Virus record (IMG/VR): IMGVR_UViG_3300044729_000756
Location: 1-32,322 of that record
Reading direction: 5' to 3' (one strand)
Source: a virus
DNA: 32,322 nt
Under the pieces are notes generated by a model, which was not told where the DNA came from, did no database searches, and saw only the letters and a program-made list of their open reading frames with translations. Position numbers and translations under genes: made by a program. This document shows positions 14,807 to 24,003 of the stretch, in pieces (position 1 is the stretch's first letter; every line of letters begins with the position of its first letter).

Positions 14807-15742
14807 TTAGGCCAGGCGGAAGTCAACCATCAAATCGGGATAGGCGAACTGCACACCTGCTTTGAAGGCGGCTTGGAAGCGGACTTCATCGTTGTCCTTG
14901 GAGTACCACAACTCAAAGTTTTCCTCGTCGGAGAGCAAGTCGGTTCCGTAGAACAGGTTGCCGAGGTAAGTTGCAACGATGCGGTTGGTAGAGGTCAAAC
15001 CTGGGACGGCAACGATGCGGACATTTGTACCAGGGTAGATGATGTCACCATCGGCCAACCCTTGGAGGTCCACTTGGTTATACATGACACCTGTCTGCGA
15101 CTTCAACGCTCCAATCAAGGTGCGGAAGTTGTTCCATCCGCAGAAGATGACGAGGTCGGTTTTGGTCAAGATAGCCTGCGGGATATCGTTGTAAACCTTG
15201 TCAAAGATGCTGATGACATTGGAAGTCGTGATACCGACGGAAGCCGATACTGGATTCCAAGTGGTGCTGGAAGCATTGGCGAGAACCGTAGAACCCGATG
15301 CGGCGTTCAGCAGTTGGTTTACACCGCTGAAGTAGGAGTTACCCTGCCAAATGGCGGTTTCCAAGGCTTCGGCAATACGGAGAGCCTTCTGCTCGGAGAA
15401 AGCCTGCTCAAATGGTACGCCATCGTATTGGCTACCAGCAGTCAACTGGGACTGCATCCAGTATTGCTCAAGTGAGCGAGGGCAAAGAGCCTCTTGGATT
15501 TTCATCACGCCAACGGTGATGTTACGCTGACTGAAGGTCGTGTTGCCTGTTGCAGACCAACCGCAGACGGTTCCTGACCCGATGTTTGCATCGGTGTCCA
15601 TGAGGTTGAGGGCAGCAGCCGACTTGATACCAACTTGCTTGGTAAAGAGGGCAGCAGAGCGAGCGGCGAAAACCGCTTTGGTGATTAGGGGCAGCCTTTG
15701 TTGGTCGGTGTAGGCTGATAGGTTTCCGAAAGAAAATGCCAT
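14807..15742 (-). CDS. Major capsid protein (HK97 fold)
   Basis: This 311-aa protein begins with an N-terminal arm (MAFSFGNLSAYTDQQRLPLI). It then has an A/P-domain pattern, with EQKALRIAEALETAIWQGNS in the spine region and KTDLVIFCGWNNFRTLIGAL in the P-loop/axial part. The C-terminal strand pair includes LLSDEENFELWYSKDNDEVR and FKAGVQFAYPDLMV. Size and layout fit HK97-type capsid proteins of small siphoviruses, and it follows protease and scaffold genes. No long N-terminal delta domain is present, in agreement with a separate scaffold. Confidence 0.85.
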   Translation of the reverse strand: MAFSFGNLSAYTDQQRLPLITKAVFAARSAALFTKQVGIKSAAALNLMDTDANIGSGTVCGWSATGNTTFSQRNITVGVMKIQEALCPRSLEQYWMQSQLTAGSQYDGVPFEQAFSEQKALRIAEALETAIWQGNSYFSGVNQLLNAASGSTVLANASSTTWNPVSASVGITTSNVISIFDKVYNDIPQAILTKTDLVIFCGWNNFRTLIGALKSQTGVMYNQVDLQGLADGDIIYPGTNVRIVAVPGLTSTNRIVATYLGNLFYGTDLLSDEENFELWYSKDNDEVRFQAAFKAGVQFAYPDLMVDFRLA

Positions 15743-15766
15743 GATTTTGTTTTTAGGGGGTTAAGG

Positions 15767-16399
15767 TTATTTGGAGTTTTTAAGAGTTTGGATTGATTGT
15801 GCGATGGCCGCAAAGTTTTGGGCGGCTGATGCCTTCCGTTGCTCCACGATTGCAGAGGCGGTTGGCTTCGGGGCTTCGGATGGGAGTTCGGCAACCTTTT
15901 CTACGATGTCGGTCATGGTTTCCATCTGACTTGCAAATGCGGCCATCTTGTCCTTCATCTTGCCCATTTCAGCGTAGGCGGCCTTCAGTTCCTCCATGAT
16001 GCTGACGAGGTGCTTCTTGACGATTTCTTCCACCATCAACGGGTCCACCATTGGGTAACCTTCGGCGATTTCACTCACCACTTCACCCGCAACTTCGGGT
16101 GTGATTTCGGCAGCAACGGCCACTTCCTCGGCAGGTGCTGGGGCTTCGGCCACGACAACTTCGGTGATTTTGCCGCCTTCGGTTTTGATGACACCAACGC
16201 CTTCCACTTGATGCTCGCCATCGGGGGCAGGAAGGGTTTCGTCTTCGGTGATGACATAAACGGCAGTACCTGCAACGAGGTCGCCGTCCACACGGACAAC
16301 AGTACCGTCCACCAACTTGTAGTCAGCGAAGGATTGCTTTTGGGTTGTGAACTTGCGGAGTTCGGTCCGCAAAGTGTCAATGGCTGCTTTTAGGTTCAT
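15767..16399 (-). CDS. Capsid scaffold protein
   Basis: This 210-aa acidic protein has a small N-terminal beta domain (LVDGTVVRVDGDLVAGTAVY), an Ala/Glu/Pro-rich linker and a C-terminal coiled coil (SIMEELKAAYAEMGKMKDKM, then MTDIVEKVAELP). Acidic, helical and placed between the protease and capsid genes, it fits a scaffold that is cleaved by the XkdF-like protease during prohead maturation. Three-base spacing to the protease gene suggests coupled translation. Confidence 0.75.
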   Translation of the reverse strand: MNLKAAIDTLRTELRKFTTQKQSFADYKLVDGTVVRVDGDLVAGTAVYVITEDETLPAPDGEHQVEGVGVIKTEGGKITEVVVAEAPAPAEEVAVAAEITPEVAGEVVSEIAEGYPMVDPLMVEEIVKKHLVSIMEELKAAYAEMGKMKDKMAAFASQMETMTDIVEKVAELPSEAPKPTASAIVEQRKASAAQNFAAIAQSIQTLKNSK

Positions 16400-16402
16400 A
16401 GA

Positions 16403-16996
16403 TTAAAGGGATTTGTAGGTTGGGTTGATATGTTGCAAAAAGTTCGTCAAATCGTCTGCGAGGCCCGCAAGTGCGACCTCCAGTTCGGTTCCTGTATTTT
16501 TCATCCCGAAGAGGCCCTCCACGGAGAAACCCTTGAAGGCGTGACGGTTCTCCCACACTTCGTCGTTCTCCACTTTGAACGACCCGAACCATGAGCCGTC
16601 GGGGGTGTCCTCGTAGCCTTTGGGGGCAAGTACGCCCCGCTCGGTGTCGGTGATGTAACTCTCAAACATGAAGACCCCGTCCAATTCGGCGTTGTGGTAG
16701 GCATTCACATTGTGCTGGTTCCCTTGCTTGAAATACTTCTGCACGATTTTGCGGATGGTGGCTTTGTCAAAGACGACATAGTACTCGCCGTAGGTGTCGT
16801 CCTTGCGGTAGATGGGAGTATCGGCCAGCATGAGCGGTCCCGTCAGGACCCTGCGTTCCCCCGTTTCAGCGAATCGTTGCGGGGTCTTGGCGAAGGCTTG
16901 GAATGGCTTTTCAATGGCGGGCATATCAACGAGGGCGACAAACTGCACGCCTTCATCCACCTCGTCAACTGTCATCCGATATACGGGTAGTTCCAT
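16403..16996 (-). CDS. Prohead protease (XkdF-like)
   Basis: This 197-aa protein resembles the PBSX XkdF serine-protease group: GPLMLADTPIYRKD, GEYYVVFDKATIRKIVQKYF, the candidate catalytic His in NAYHNAEL, FESYITD, GSWFGSFKVENDEVW and the motif GFSVEGLFG with the candidate Ser. It cleaves scaffold and perhaps capsid protein during head maturation. It is full length and is followed by scaffold and capsid genes, the classic order for this module. Confidence 0.83.
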   Translation of the reverse strand: MELPVYRMTVDEVDEGVQFVALVDMPAIEKPFQAFAKTPQRFAETGERRVLTGPLMLADTPIYRKDDTYGEYYVVFDKATIRKIVQKYFKQGNQHNVNAYHNAELDGVFMFESYITDTERGVLAPKGYEDTPDGSWFGSFKVENDEVWENRHAFKGFSVEGLFGMKNTGTELEVALAGLADDLTNFLQHINPTYKSL

Positions 16997-17013
16997 GGTG
17001 GTAGATGTAGGCG

Positions 17014-18537
17014 TTACCCCAATGTTGCAAATTCGGACAAGCGGCGCACCCTGCTGGTCGTCTGCTGGATGTCCCGCTCCACCACATAGGCCCGCATGGG
17101 TTGGGAGCCTTGGCCTTGACCCGATGACAGGTCGCCCGTTCCGAGGTTGGTCGTTTGAGGGTTGGCGAAGATGGGCGGCGGGGTCATGCTTGCGCCCGAT
17201 GCTCCACCCATTACGCTTCCTCCAGGTGCGCTTCCTCCACCGCCTTGGAATTGGGTCGCTTTAATCTTGGCCACATTCGCAAGACCAGCGGCAAGGGCAA
17301 GACCTGCCTCAACAAACCGCTGACCTGGGAAGACGGTTTCCGTGGGCTTGATAGCCAAGGCCGAGTTTACGGCAAGGTAAGTGCTGACGATGGCTTGGGC
17401 GATGCTTGCGGCCTTCGCTACATTGAAGGCTCGCCGTTGGGCTTCTTCGCTCTTGCCTGCACTTGCTTGGATAATGTCACCGATGACGGCGAAGGACTGT
17501 CCGACATACTTCTCACGAAGGGATGCGAGGTCCGCTTCCCGTTGCGCTTGCCCCGCTGCTGACTTCGCTTCGGCATCGTTGCGCATCCGAATATTTCGCA
17601 AATACGCATCCCGATTGCGGAGCATTTGGTCCTCTTGGAGTTGGTCCTGCTTGTTGATGCGGTCCAGTTCCATCTCGTAGAGGGTGAGATTCAAGTCCTC
17701 CACGAACTTGATGATGGCGTTGTTTTCCTCTTGGAGTTTCAGCAGGCGTTGCTTGGTGGCTTCCTCCTGCTCCTTGCGGCGTTGCTCCTGCTGGGCTTTG
17801 CGTTTTGCGTCAGCAGCAATGAGGGAATCGGTGTGCTTGTCGTAGGCTTGGCGGTACTGCTCCAGTTGGGCTTCCTCCCGTTGCAGGGCCATGGCTTGCT
17901 CCGCTGCTCTTTGCTTCGGGTCGGGTAAGTTCAAGTATCGTCGCACCGCTGCGGTGAGATCGTCCCACTTGGCTATCAATAACCCGATTGCCGCAACTGC
18001 TGCACCGATACCCGTTGCAAGGAGTGCAATGCGAAACGCCTTCATCGCTCCCGTGCTGGTTCCAACCGCCACGGCGTACAATGCCTGCGCCGCTGCTTGG
18101 CCTTGGGTTATCAGGATGGAATCCTTGTTCAGCAGGTTGGCCACCTGTTGCACCCCGTTAGCGAGGGCCATGGCCGCTTGGACCTTGACCAAGGACTTTT
18201 GCAGTTCTTCTTCTTCCGCTCCGAATAGTGCCGCCGCACCCTGTGCAATTTGGAATCCAGCAGTAATACCTTGGATGGCCCCGACGAAGGTGTCAATGGT
18301 GCGGGTGTCCGATGCGAGGTTCTTGATCCTCTGCTGGGTGTCCCCGATTTGGTCTTTGAGCCGTCCCGCTTCTTTCTCCATCTCACGGAATGCCTTCGTC
18401 CCGTCTTGGCCAGCGAGGGCCATGTCCGCAAGGGTCTTCTGCAATTCCCGCAGGCGGGTCTTTGCGCTGGTTGTGCCAGCGGCGGTGGAATCCTTGAGGC
18501 CAACCTCAAGTACAATTTCTTTGGTTACATCTGCCAT
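17014..18537 (-). CDS. Tail tape measure protein (short)
   Basis: This is a 507-aa protein. The N-terminal helical part includes SAKTRLRELQKTLADMALAG. A hydrophobic stretch around residues 165-190 (RIALLATGIGAAVAAIGLLI) is typical of tape measures that insert in the host membrane. A long charged coiled coil spans about 210-345 (QQEQRRKEQEEATKQRLLKL). The C-terminus is Gly/Pro-rich. At roughly 1.5 angstrom per residue the tail would be about 75 nm long. It follows the large tail gene by 2 nt. Confidence 0.8.
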   Translation of the reverse strand: MADVTKEIVLEVGLKDSTAAGTTSAKTRLRELQKTLADMALAGQDGTKAFREMEKEAGRLKDQIGDTQQRIKNLASDTRTIDTFVGAIQGITAGFQIAQGAAALFGAEEEELQKSLVKVQAAMALANGVQQVANLLNKDSILITQGQAAAQALYAVAVGTSTGAMKAFRIALLATGIGAAVAAIGLLIAKWDDLTAAVRRYLNLPDPKQRAAEQAMALQREEAQLEQYRQAYDKHTDSLIAADAKRKAQQEQRRKEQEEATKQRLLKLQEENNAIIKFVEDLNLTLYEMELDRINKQDQLQEDQMLRNRDAYLRNIRMRNDAEAKSAAGQAQREADLASLREKYVGQSFAVIGDIIQASAGKSEEAQRRAFNVAKAASIAQAIVSTYLAVNSALAIKPTETVFPGQRFVEAGLALAAGLANVAKIKATQFQGGGGSAPGGSVMGGASGASMTPPPIFANPQTTNLGTGDLSSGQGQGSQPMRAYVVERDIQQTTSRVRRLSEFATLG

Positions 18538-18539
18538 GG

Positions 18540-20786
18540 TTATCCTTCGGAGGGTAGTTCGGGGTTTACGGGTGCTTCATACCCTGGGTCCACAGGGTCG
18601 GGGTCAATCGGGCCGTTGAATAGTCCCGACGGGTCGTTTGCAATCGGGGTGGTCGTGGTTGCCGCAAAGTCAGCAAGGTTGAGGATGCGGCGGAGCGTAA
18701 CACGGCAAGGCTTCATCTGCCCGACCAGGTAGTCACGGATTTCCAGCAGTCGCCAACGAATGCCGCCGTAATAGATGGGCTTGCGGAAGTCCAGTTGGTA
18801 AATGTCCACGCTTGATAGCATCATTGTCAATTCCAACTGCAATGCTTCCTGACTGACCGTTTCGTTTATGTAATTAAGCCAATAGGTGTTATACAAGTTG
18901 TTATTGGTGTAGGCGTACGGGCTGCCGCTTGCGTTTACGGCGTTGTAGTACACCAAGCGAGGCTGACCAAAGGCCAAGTCCACATTCGGGGCGTAGGGGT
19001 TGTCAATGTGCGACACAAAGGGCATCCGCAAGATTCCCACGGATAAGGCCGTGTTCCCGCTGACCCCGTATTGGTAGGCCCACTCGGTTTGTCCTTCAAT
19101 GAGGTTATACTGCGCTAATCGGTAGCCCGTCTGCAGGGCTTTGATGGTTCCGCTTGCGAGGGTTCCGTCGATGTCCCAAGTCCTGCCCACGATTTTGTCG
19201 GTGCTGAACGATGCGGGTATCAAGGTCCCGCAAAGGGTTTCCACGACCTTATCCCCCTTGCCGTAAAAGTTGGAAGTGTTAAAGATTCGCCCGCCGTAGC
19301 CCTCACGGGCCAAGGGATAGGACTGCTTGTAGGTTTTGGATAAATAGTCACCCATGTCTTTGTACTTAAACATGACATTGGTGTAAGCGTTGGGGTCGCC
19401 GTTGGTGATGTTCTGCTCGGCGTTCTCGTCGGACTTTTGCGACCAGTCCAAGGAACCCGATGAGTAGAAATCCTTCCAAGGTTCAATGTACAGGAGTTTG
19501 GGGTCTTGCGGGTCAGGCATGAATTGCAGGTTGAACATCTTCTGCAAATCTTGCAGGAGGTCGCTCTGCTTGACATCGGCAGGGAGTGCGGTCCGCATAT
19601 CCAGCACGCCGATACCAACGGGGTTTTCAAGGCAGGTCCATTGGACCGTTGCCCCCGACAGGATGGAGAAAGTACTCGTCAAAAAGTTTGGACCCGCCGT
19701 GACTGCGAAACCAATGTTGGCCGTCGTGTTGGCTGGGATGGTTACATTTTGGAAGCGGACCGTGAACTGGGTATTGGTTGCAAAACTTATCCCCGTGATG
19801 ACTGCGTTATCCGTGGAGTTCGTGATGTTTCGGATGGACATACTCGCCCCGAACCTTCCAGCAGTTGTGCCGCTGACGGTTAGGGTGACATCCACATTCC
19901 AACGGGTTGCAACGGCTGGATTTGAGAATACGCTGGACGATGCGACCCAATAACCTGGGTTGTCGTAGAACGGCGCAGGGGTGTCTTTGGGGAATAGAGC
20001 GGTTGCGTTTGTGCTTCCTGCAAAGGTCACATTCCCCGTGCTTTGTGCAAGGATATTGGACCCCGACAAGTTTACGGGCATGGTCCCCGCTGCGTATGGG
20101 ATGACCAGTTTATTGAATAGCGACGAGTTGAAGAAACTTGACGAGTAGCGGAACCCTGCCTCGGCGAAAATGAGGTCCACCATCTTCTTGACATAGATGC
20201 TGGGACCGAGCCTCCACCACGGGGCTTGGAACCAACCGCCTCCTTGGTTGAGGATATCCGTGAACCCCGCCGCATCCACTACCCCGTAAACATACCCGCT
20301 GCTCAACGCACCCGATGCCGTCCAAGTGCCGCTCACATGGCCACTCGTGGGCGTGTGGTTCATTCCTGTAACGCCCGCCGTGTTGACGAGCATATTGCCT
20401 TCAATGGCTTTAAACAGGGACACATTATCGGTGAACAAGCCCACCTCGTAGGTAACGGTTCCCTTGGTCTTGCTCATTGATAGCAACTGCAGGACTCCGC
20501 TGAACACCTGCACCCCATCCTCCCACATAGCAGCACGGATGCGTTTGTTCGGTTGGAATCCACCCACAAAGGATTGGATGTTATAGGCGTAGGCAAAGCA
20601 GGCCCGATTCGTCGGGGTGTTGGGAAGGGTTATCGTCTTGCTAAAACTACCCCGCTGCTTGGTCACATCCTCAATGTCACCAATAGAATAGGTGACCGCA
20701 ATGTCGGTTCCTCCCATCGTGTCAAGCACATAGGGCACTTCGGTGTTGCTATCGTTGAGCGGGTAAGCGATTAGGGTGACGCTCAT
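18540..20786 (-). CDS. Large tail protein, probable baseplate/tail-tip hub
   Basis: This is a 748-aa protein. The N-terminal ~130 residues (VTKQRGSFSKTITLPNTPTN, GVQVFSGVLQLLSMSKTKGT, YEVGLF) match a conserved start in large tail-tip proteins of Bacteroidota phages. A beta-sandwich-like middle (TNSTDNAVITGISFATNTQF) may be an inserted carbohydrate-binding domain. The C-terminal part (LQDLQKMFNLQFMPDPQDPK, then YIEPWKDFY) looks hub-like. The tail end is Pro/Asp-rich. It overlaps the preceding gene by ATGA. Confidence 0.7.
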   Translation of the reverse strand: MSVTLIAYPLNDSNTEVPYVLDTMGGTDIAVTYSIGDIEDVTKQRGSFSKTITLPNTPTNRACFAYAYNIQSFVGGFQPNKRIRAAMWEDGVQVFSGVLQLLSMSKTKGTVTYEVGLFTDNVSLFKAIEGNMLVNTAGVTGMNHTPTSGHVSGTWTASGALSSGYVYGVVDAAGFTDILNQGGGWFQAPWWRLGPSIYVKKMVDLIFAEAGFRYSSSFFNSSLFNKLVIPYAAGTMPVNLSGSNILAQSTGNVTFAGSTNATALFPKDTPAPFYDNPGYWVASSSVFSNPAVATRWNVDVTLTVSGTTAGRFGASMSIRNITNSTDNAVITGISFATNTQFTVRFQNVTIPANTTANIGFAVTAGPNFLTSTFSILSGATVQWTCLENPVGIGVLDMRTALPADVKQSDLLQDLQKMFNLQFMPDPQDPKLLYIEPWKDFYSSGSLDWSQKSDENAEQNITNGDPNAYTNVMFKYKDMGDYLSKTYKQSYPLAREGYGGRIFNTSNFYGKGDKVVETLCGTLIPASFSTDKIVGRTWDIDGTLASGTIKALQTGYRLAQYNLIEGQTEWAYQYGVSGNTALSVGILRMPFVSHIDNPYAPNVDLAFGQPRLVYYNAVNASGSPYAYTNNNLYNTYWLNYINETVSQEALQLELTMMLSSVDIYQLDFRKPIYYGGIRWRLLEIRDYLVGQMKPCRVTLRRILNLADFAATTTTPIANDPSGLFNGPIDPDPVDPGYEAPVNPELPSEG

Positions 20787-22006
20787 AGGATGGAATTGTC
20801 ATAGGCCACCGCAACCTCAATCTGCAACTGCGTGAGGCGGTCATTCCGTCTGGTTACAAATTGATACTGGTTCGCATTGACCACCGCTTCCACAAGTTGG
20901 CCGTCCAATTCCAACCATACCTGCCCGCTTCGGACCATCTCAATGAGCCACTCGGATTCGGCATCGGTCAGCCAATCGCTATTCAAAGCATACACATAGT
21001 CAAACGAACCCGCCCACATCTTGTTGTAGGTCGTGGTTGCGTACACATCCGAGTTATACCCGTAAACCTCCCTCTCCACATTGGCCCTCTTGCGGTTCTT
21101 CATCGTGAAGGTGTAGGAGTCAATCCCGCCGTACTTGTTGATGAAGTGGACGGGGATGGAATTGAACCGCTCGCAGGGGCCTATACGGAACCAAGTAGCG
21201 GTGTATCCTGCGTCGGTTAAATCAACAAATTGAATGTAATAACCAGCACCTTCTGTTGTTGGAAAATTGAACGACCCTGCTTGACCATCCGAGCATTGCC
21301 CCGAAGTCAAAGCCTTGAGATTCATCGGTCCTGCCCCAAAGCGGTGAATAGAACCACTCACCGATAAAGGACGAGGTACTGAAAAACTGCGTACAACGGC
21401 ACCAGCAGCATTGGTGTAAACAACATTTGCAGACACAATCGCTCCGCTAAATCCAGCGCCTCCGCATAAAAATCCGTAAGAATTAGAATAGACCACATTT
21501 AGGGCATTGGCTGGATTAGAAATTTGAACAGAAGTTGTTGTCAATGCTTTCTCACCTCCCTGCAAAGCGCTGCTTGGAAAGTAAGTGCCACCGCTCCAAT
21601 CGGCCAACTCCAACTGCTCCAAGTTCCCCGCAAACGCAAGGACTCCGCTGACATTAGTAGTCGTTCCCGTCTGCACAACTGGAGTGTTGCCGTACTCTTC
21701 CATGAAGGTCAGGCGGTAACCCGAATAGAACCCCGCATGGTCCGCGAAGCCGACCTGGGCCAGCGTTGGTACGGTCGGGGCCATCAAGGTTTCCACGACC
21801 CTACTCACATCAAAGAACCCGTAATTCGTGGTTGGTAGTTTGTCGCACTTTAGCCGTGCCAGCGTGGTCGTGCCTGCGCCATTCTTGACATCGCAGACAT
21901 AGCGGTAATTGGTCGCACTCGTTAGCGAGCCGCTGACCTTGAAAATCATTTTGTTGTAAACAGGGGTTGCCGTTTGAGGCGAACCCGAAAGCACGGATAT
22001 GGACAT
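20783..22006 (-). CDS. Tail protein, probable distal tail component
   Basis: This 407-aa beta-rich protein contains NYRYVCDVKNGAGTTTLARL and YGFFDVSRVVETLM near the N-terminus and SYTFTMKNRKRANVEREVYG, VWLELDGQLVEAVV and RRNDRLTQLQIEVAVAYD near the C-terminus. This arrangement matches Bacteroidota-phage tail proteins encoded between the chaperone region and the tail hub. It is coupled to the next gene by ATGA overlap. A distal tail role is inferred from order and size. Confidence 0.6.
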   Translation of the reverse strand: MSISVLSGSPQTATPVYNKMIFKVSGSLTSATNYRYVCDVKNGAGTTTLARLKCDKLPTTNYGFFDVSRVVETLMAPTVPTLAQVGFADHAGFYSGYRLTFMEEYGNTPVVQTGTTTNVSGVLAFAGNLEQLELADWSGGTYFPSSALQGGEKALTTTSVQISNPANALNVVYSNSYGFLCGGAGFSGAIVSANVVYTNAAGAVVRSFSVPRPLSVSGSIHRFGAGPMNLKALTSGQCSDGQAGSFNFPTTEGAGYYIQFVDLTDAGYTATWFRIGPCERFNSIPVHFINKYGGIDSYTFTMKNRKRANVEREVYGYNSDVYATTTYNKMWAGSFDYVYALNSDWLTDAESEWLIEMVRSGQVWLELDGQLVEAVVNANQYQFVTRRNDRLTQLQIEVAVAYDNSIL

Positions 22007-22009
22007 GGG

Positions 22010-22609
22010 TTATCGGACGGTTGCGACGCTTATTGATTTGCCGAGAACCTCGGCGATGTTTTCGGTTAGCACATCCACCATTTCTTTGGTGGCTGCGTTG
22101 CTCATAAAGTTGGTCGCCCGTAAGCCTTCCCGCCGAATCTTGTTGGCGATGTTGATGGCGAAGGAACGGTTGGCGGCCTGCTTGTCACGGCCTTCCAGGG
22201 GGATGCTTTTGAACGCAATCCACTCTTGGATGGGTCGGATAGGTGGCCGTTTGTCCCTGTACTGAAACGGGGAATTAGGCGCACGGCTACTGCTGACCGC
22301 ACCCTTGACACCGAGGTCCACGAACTTCCAGTAATCGTTGGCGACAATAGCAACCACGAAGGAAGTATCGGTCAGCGTGATGGGTTCAAAGTCAATACTT
22401 GCCGATAGTGAATCGCTTGCAATAGCCCCCGAATTTGCGAGGTTCTGCTTGGCCAAAGTGATGACCCCTTCCAACCATTTCTTGACTACGGCGTAGGACT
22501 TGTTGTCAATGGCTCCGTCCGCAAGATTGACACCGAATTCGGGCAACGCTTGCTTTTGGAAGTCGGTCAGTTTCTTCCCCGAACCACCTACAAATACATC
22601 AAACTCCAT
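22010..22609 (-). CDS. Tail completion/minor tail-like protein
   Basis: This 199-aa protein from ATG 22609 carries SSSRAPNSPFQYRDKRPPIR and FVDLGVKGAV, with flanking amphipathic helices. The 'W.FVDLGVKG' and basic Pro-rich segment resemble tail completion or neck proteins. ATG 22609 is preferred over a TTG at 22633 because it lies 32 nt after the frameshifted chaperone stop, with no loss of conserved sequence. It sits between the chaperone and tail genes. Confidence 0.5.
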   Translation of the reverse strand: MEFDVFVGGSGKKLTDFQKQALPEFGVNLADGAIDNKSYAVVKKWLEGVITLAKQNLANSGAIASDSLSASIDFEPITLTDTSFVVAIVANDYWKFVDLGVKGAVSSSRAPNSPFQYRDKRPPIRPIQEWIAFKSIPLEGRDKQAANRSFAINIANKIRREGLRATNFMSNAATKEMVDVLTENIAEVLGKSISVATVR

Positions 22610-22641
22610 GGTGGTAAATGTCCAGCCTCGCAAATTGTGTC

Positions 22642-22902
22642 CTATCTCCGCCGCATCCGCTCCGCTTCCATCCGTTCCGCTTCCAAGATGTCGTGTATCA
22701 GCAGGGCGTAGTTCAAGAACTCCACCGCCTTCATCGCAAAGATGGCATCAAATTTCAGCACATCCTTGTTTGCCATCCGCCATACGACCATCAGCCAACC
22801 GTACCCAGCAAGCGGGTTGGTTACTGGCCCTGCATCCCCTTGGTCAGGTGCTTGGAATAGTCGCTCAAAACTTTCAAGTAGGATTCTGAACTTAACAAAA
22901 AA
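22642..22902 (-). CDS. Tail assembly chaperone, -1 frameshift extension (T part)
   Basis: This frame has no ATG near its beginning; its open region starts only upstream of the slippery site and overlaps the end of the 188-aa gene. Reading through the U UUU UUG site adds 84 residues to the first 164 of the upstream protein, giving about 248 aa. The extension contains NPLAGYGWLMVVWRMANKDV and a helical end (AERMEAERMRRR). This matches the lambda G-GT arrangement, where the T part recruits tail tube protein to the tape measure. The first ATG lies deep inside, so independent initiation is unlikely. Confidence 0.72.
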   Translation of the reverse strand, partial: FFVKFRILLESFERLFQAPDQGDAGPVTNPLAGYGWLMVVWRMANKDVLKFDAIFAMKAVEFLNYALLIHDILEAERMEAERMRRR

Positions 22903-23387
22903 AAACTGACCACCCCCCAAACATCACCAATCTTGGCGTGGGCTTTGAGCAGTTCGGCCCGCTCTTGGTGCGAAGCCCCGTCGTATTTCTTTGGGAAGTA
23001 ACCAAGGAACCCGCCCTCCCTGCAAAGGGTCGCCATGATGCGGTGCAGGTTTTGGACGAGTTTCTTTTCGTCCGTGGTGTCGGTGTCCATCAGGTCTATC
23101 AGTTGGCCAGCGGTCAACTCGTCCGTGAAGACGGTTGGAATCCACCACTTGCCGCCCGCTTTGAACCGCCTCCTGTAAGCGAGGGTGGGTAACTCGTTCC
23201 ACTCCGCAATGATGGTCTTATATCGTTTGGTTAGCCCCTTGGCGGGCATTTCTCGGACGAGCGATACATCCACCCCCTCAACTATCGCCACGACCCCTGC
23301 ACGCTTGTCGTAGTCCGTGAGGACTGGGCTGAACTCCAGCGCAGCGATGCGTTGGAACTGGTCAATAGTGAGGTCTTGGAGTTTCAT
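22821..23387 (-). CDS. Tail assembly chaperone, zero-frame product (G part)
   Basis: This 188-aa protein is mostly helical: MKLQDLTIDQFQRIAALEF, then DELTAGQLIDLMDTDTTDEK and LVQNLHRIMATLCREGGFLG. It ends after the slippery site with SYLKVLSDYSKHLTKGMQGQ. Its place before the tail genes and the -1 extension identify it as the shorter chaperone form. ATG 23387 overlaps the methyltransferase stop by ATGA. Confidence 0.68.
   Translation of the reverse strand: MKLQDLTIDQFQRIAALEFSPVLTDYDKRAGVVAIVEGVDVSLVREMPAKGLTKRYKTIIAEWNELPTLAYRRRFKAGGKWWIPTVFTDELTAGQLIDLMDTDTTDEKKLVQNLHRIMATLCREGGFLGYFPKKYDGASHQERAELLKAHAKIGDVWGVVSFFLLSSESYLKVLSDYSKHLTKGMQGQ
22896..22902 (-). other. Programmed -1 ribosomal frameshift site U UUU UUG
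   Basis: In the zero frame of the chaperone gene the codons are AGT TTT TTT TTG, inside a run of nine Ts (22897-22905). The heptamer T TTT TTG fits the X XXY YYZ rule, and a -1 shift joins the 84-codon T frame. A run of nine Ts could also arise from sequencing error, but both frames look coding on either side. Confidence 0.72.
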
Positions 23388-24001
23388 AAATTGGCGGTTT
23401 TAATCCAAATAGAATCGCTTTGCAGTCCAGGCATCACGAAGTCAAAGTCCACCTGCTCATACCCTTTCGCAATCATGAACGCTGCGACCTGGTTGTAGAG
23501 TGCCTGACCGACCCACACTTCTTCGTGTTCGCATTCAAGGTGAAAGGTCTGCACCCGATGGATGGAATCGCCCATGCTTTGCAAAACTTCAAGGCTTGCC
23601 CCTTCCACATCCACTTTGCAAGCCCCAATCGGGCCTTCAATCATTGCGAGCAGTTCCCGACCCGTGATAGCCTCCACCTCAATCCTGTTGGCGTTGGCGT
23701 ATAGGTTGTCGTAGGAACGGTCAAGGAGCGATGAAGTTCCTACCTCGTTAGGACTGCCCTGCATTTGGATGAACTCCAACTTGCCCGAATGCTTATAGAT
23801 GGCTTTGCGGACCAGGTTGAAGTTGGGGTAGGCTTGAGCGATGTAATCCGCTTGGCTTGGGTTTGGTTCGCAGACCCACACGGAACTTGACCCGAAATGG
23901 TCTGCAATCGCCTTCGCATCGTGTCCATCCCGTGAGCCGATTTCCAGCACGGTTGTTGGAACTATTCCTGCGGTTCGGATGGCGTTGCAGTATCGTTGCA
24001 T
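23384..24001 (-). CDS. FkbM-family SAM-dependent methyltransferase
   Basis: This is a 205-aa protein. The SAM-binding motif VLEIGSRDGHDAKAIADHFG is near residue 18, followed by VWVCEPNPSQADYIAQAYPN and KVDVEGASLEVLQSMGDSI, all typical of FkbM methyltransferases that O-methylate sugars. ATG 24001 was chosen over a TTG at 24007; it leaves a 2-nt gap after the glycosyltransferase stop. With two glycosyltransferases just upstream it probably methylates a glycan added by them. Confidence 0.82.
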   Translation of the reverse strand: MQRYCNAIRTAGIVPTTVLEIGSRDGHDAKAIADHFGSSSVWVCEPNPSQADYIAQAYPNFNLVRKAIYKHSGKLEFIQMQGSPNEVGTSSLLDRSYDNLYANANRIEVEAITGRELLAMIEGPIGACKVDVEGASLEVLQSMGDSIHRVQTFHLECEHEEVWVGQALYNQVAAFMIAKGYEQVDFDFVMPGLQSDSIWIKTANL

Positions 24002-24003
24002 GG

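Noticed and set aside
14666-15475. 269-aa open frame on the plus strand
   Set aside because: It is fully antisense to the major capsid and tail tube genes, which have clear protein features. Long antisense frames are expected with this codon use. The same holds for plus-strand frames at 9805-10557, 13245-13985 and 17891-18619.
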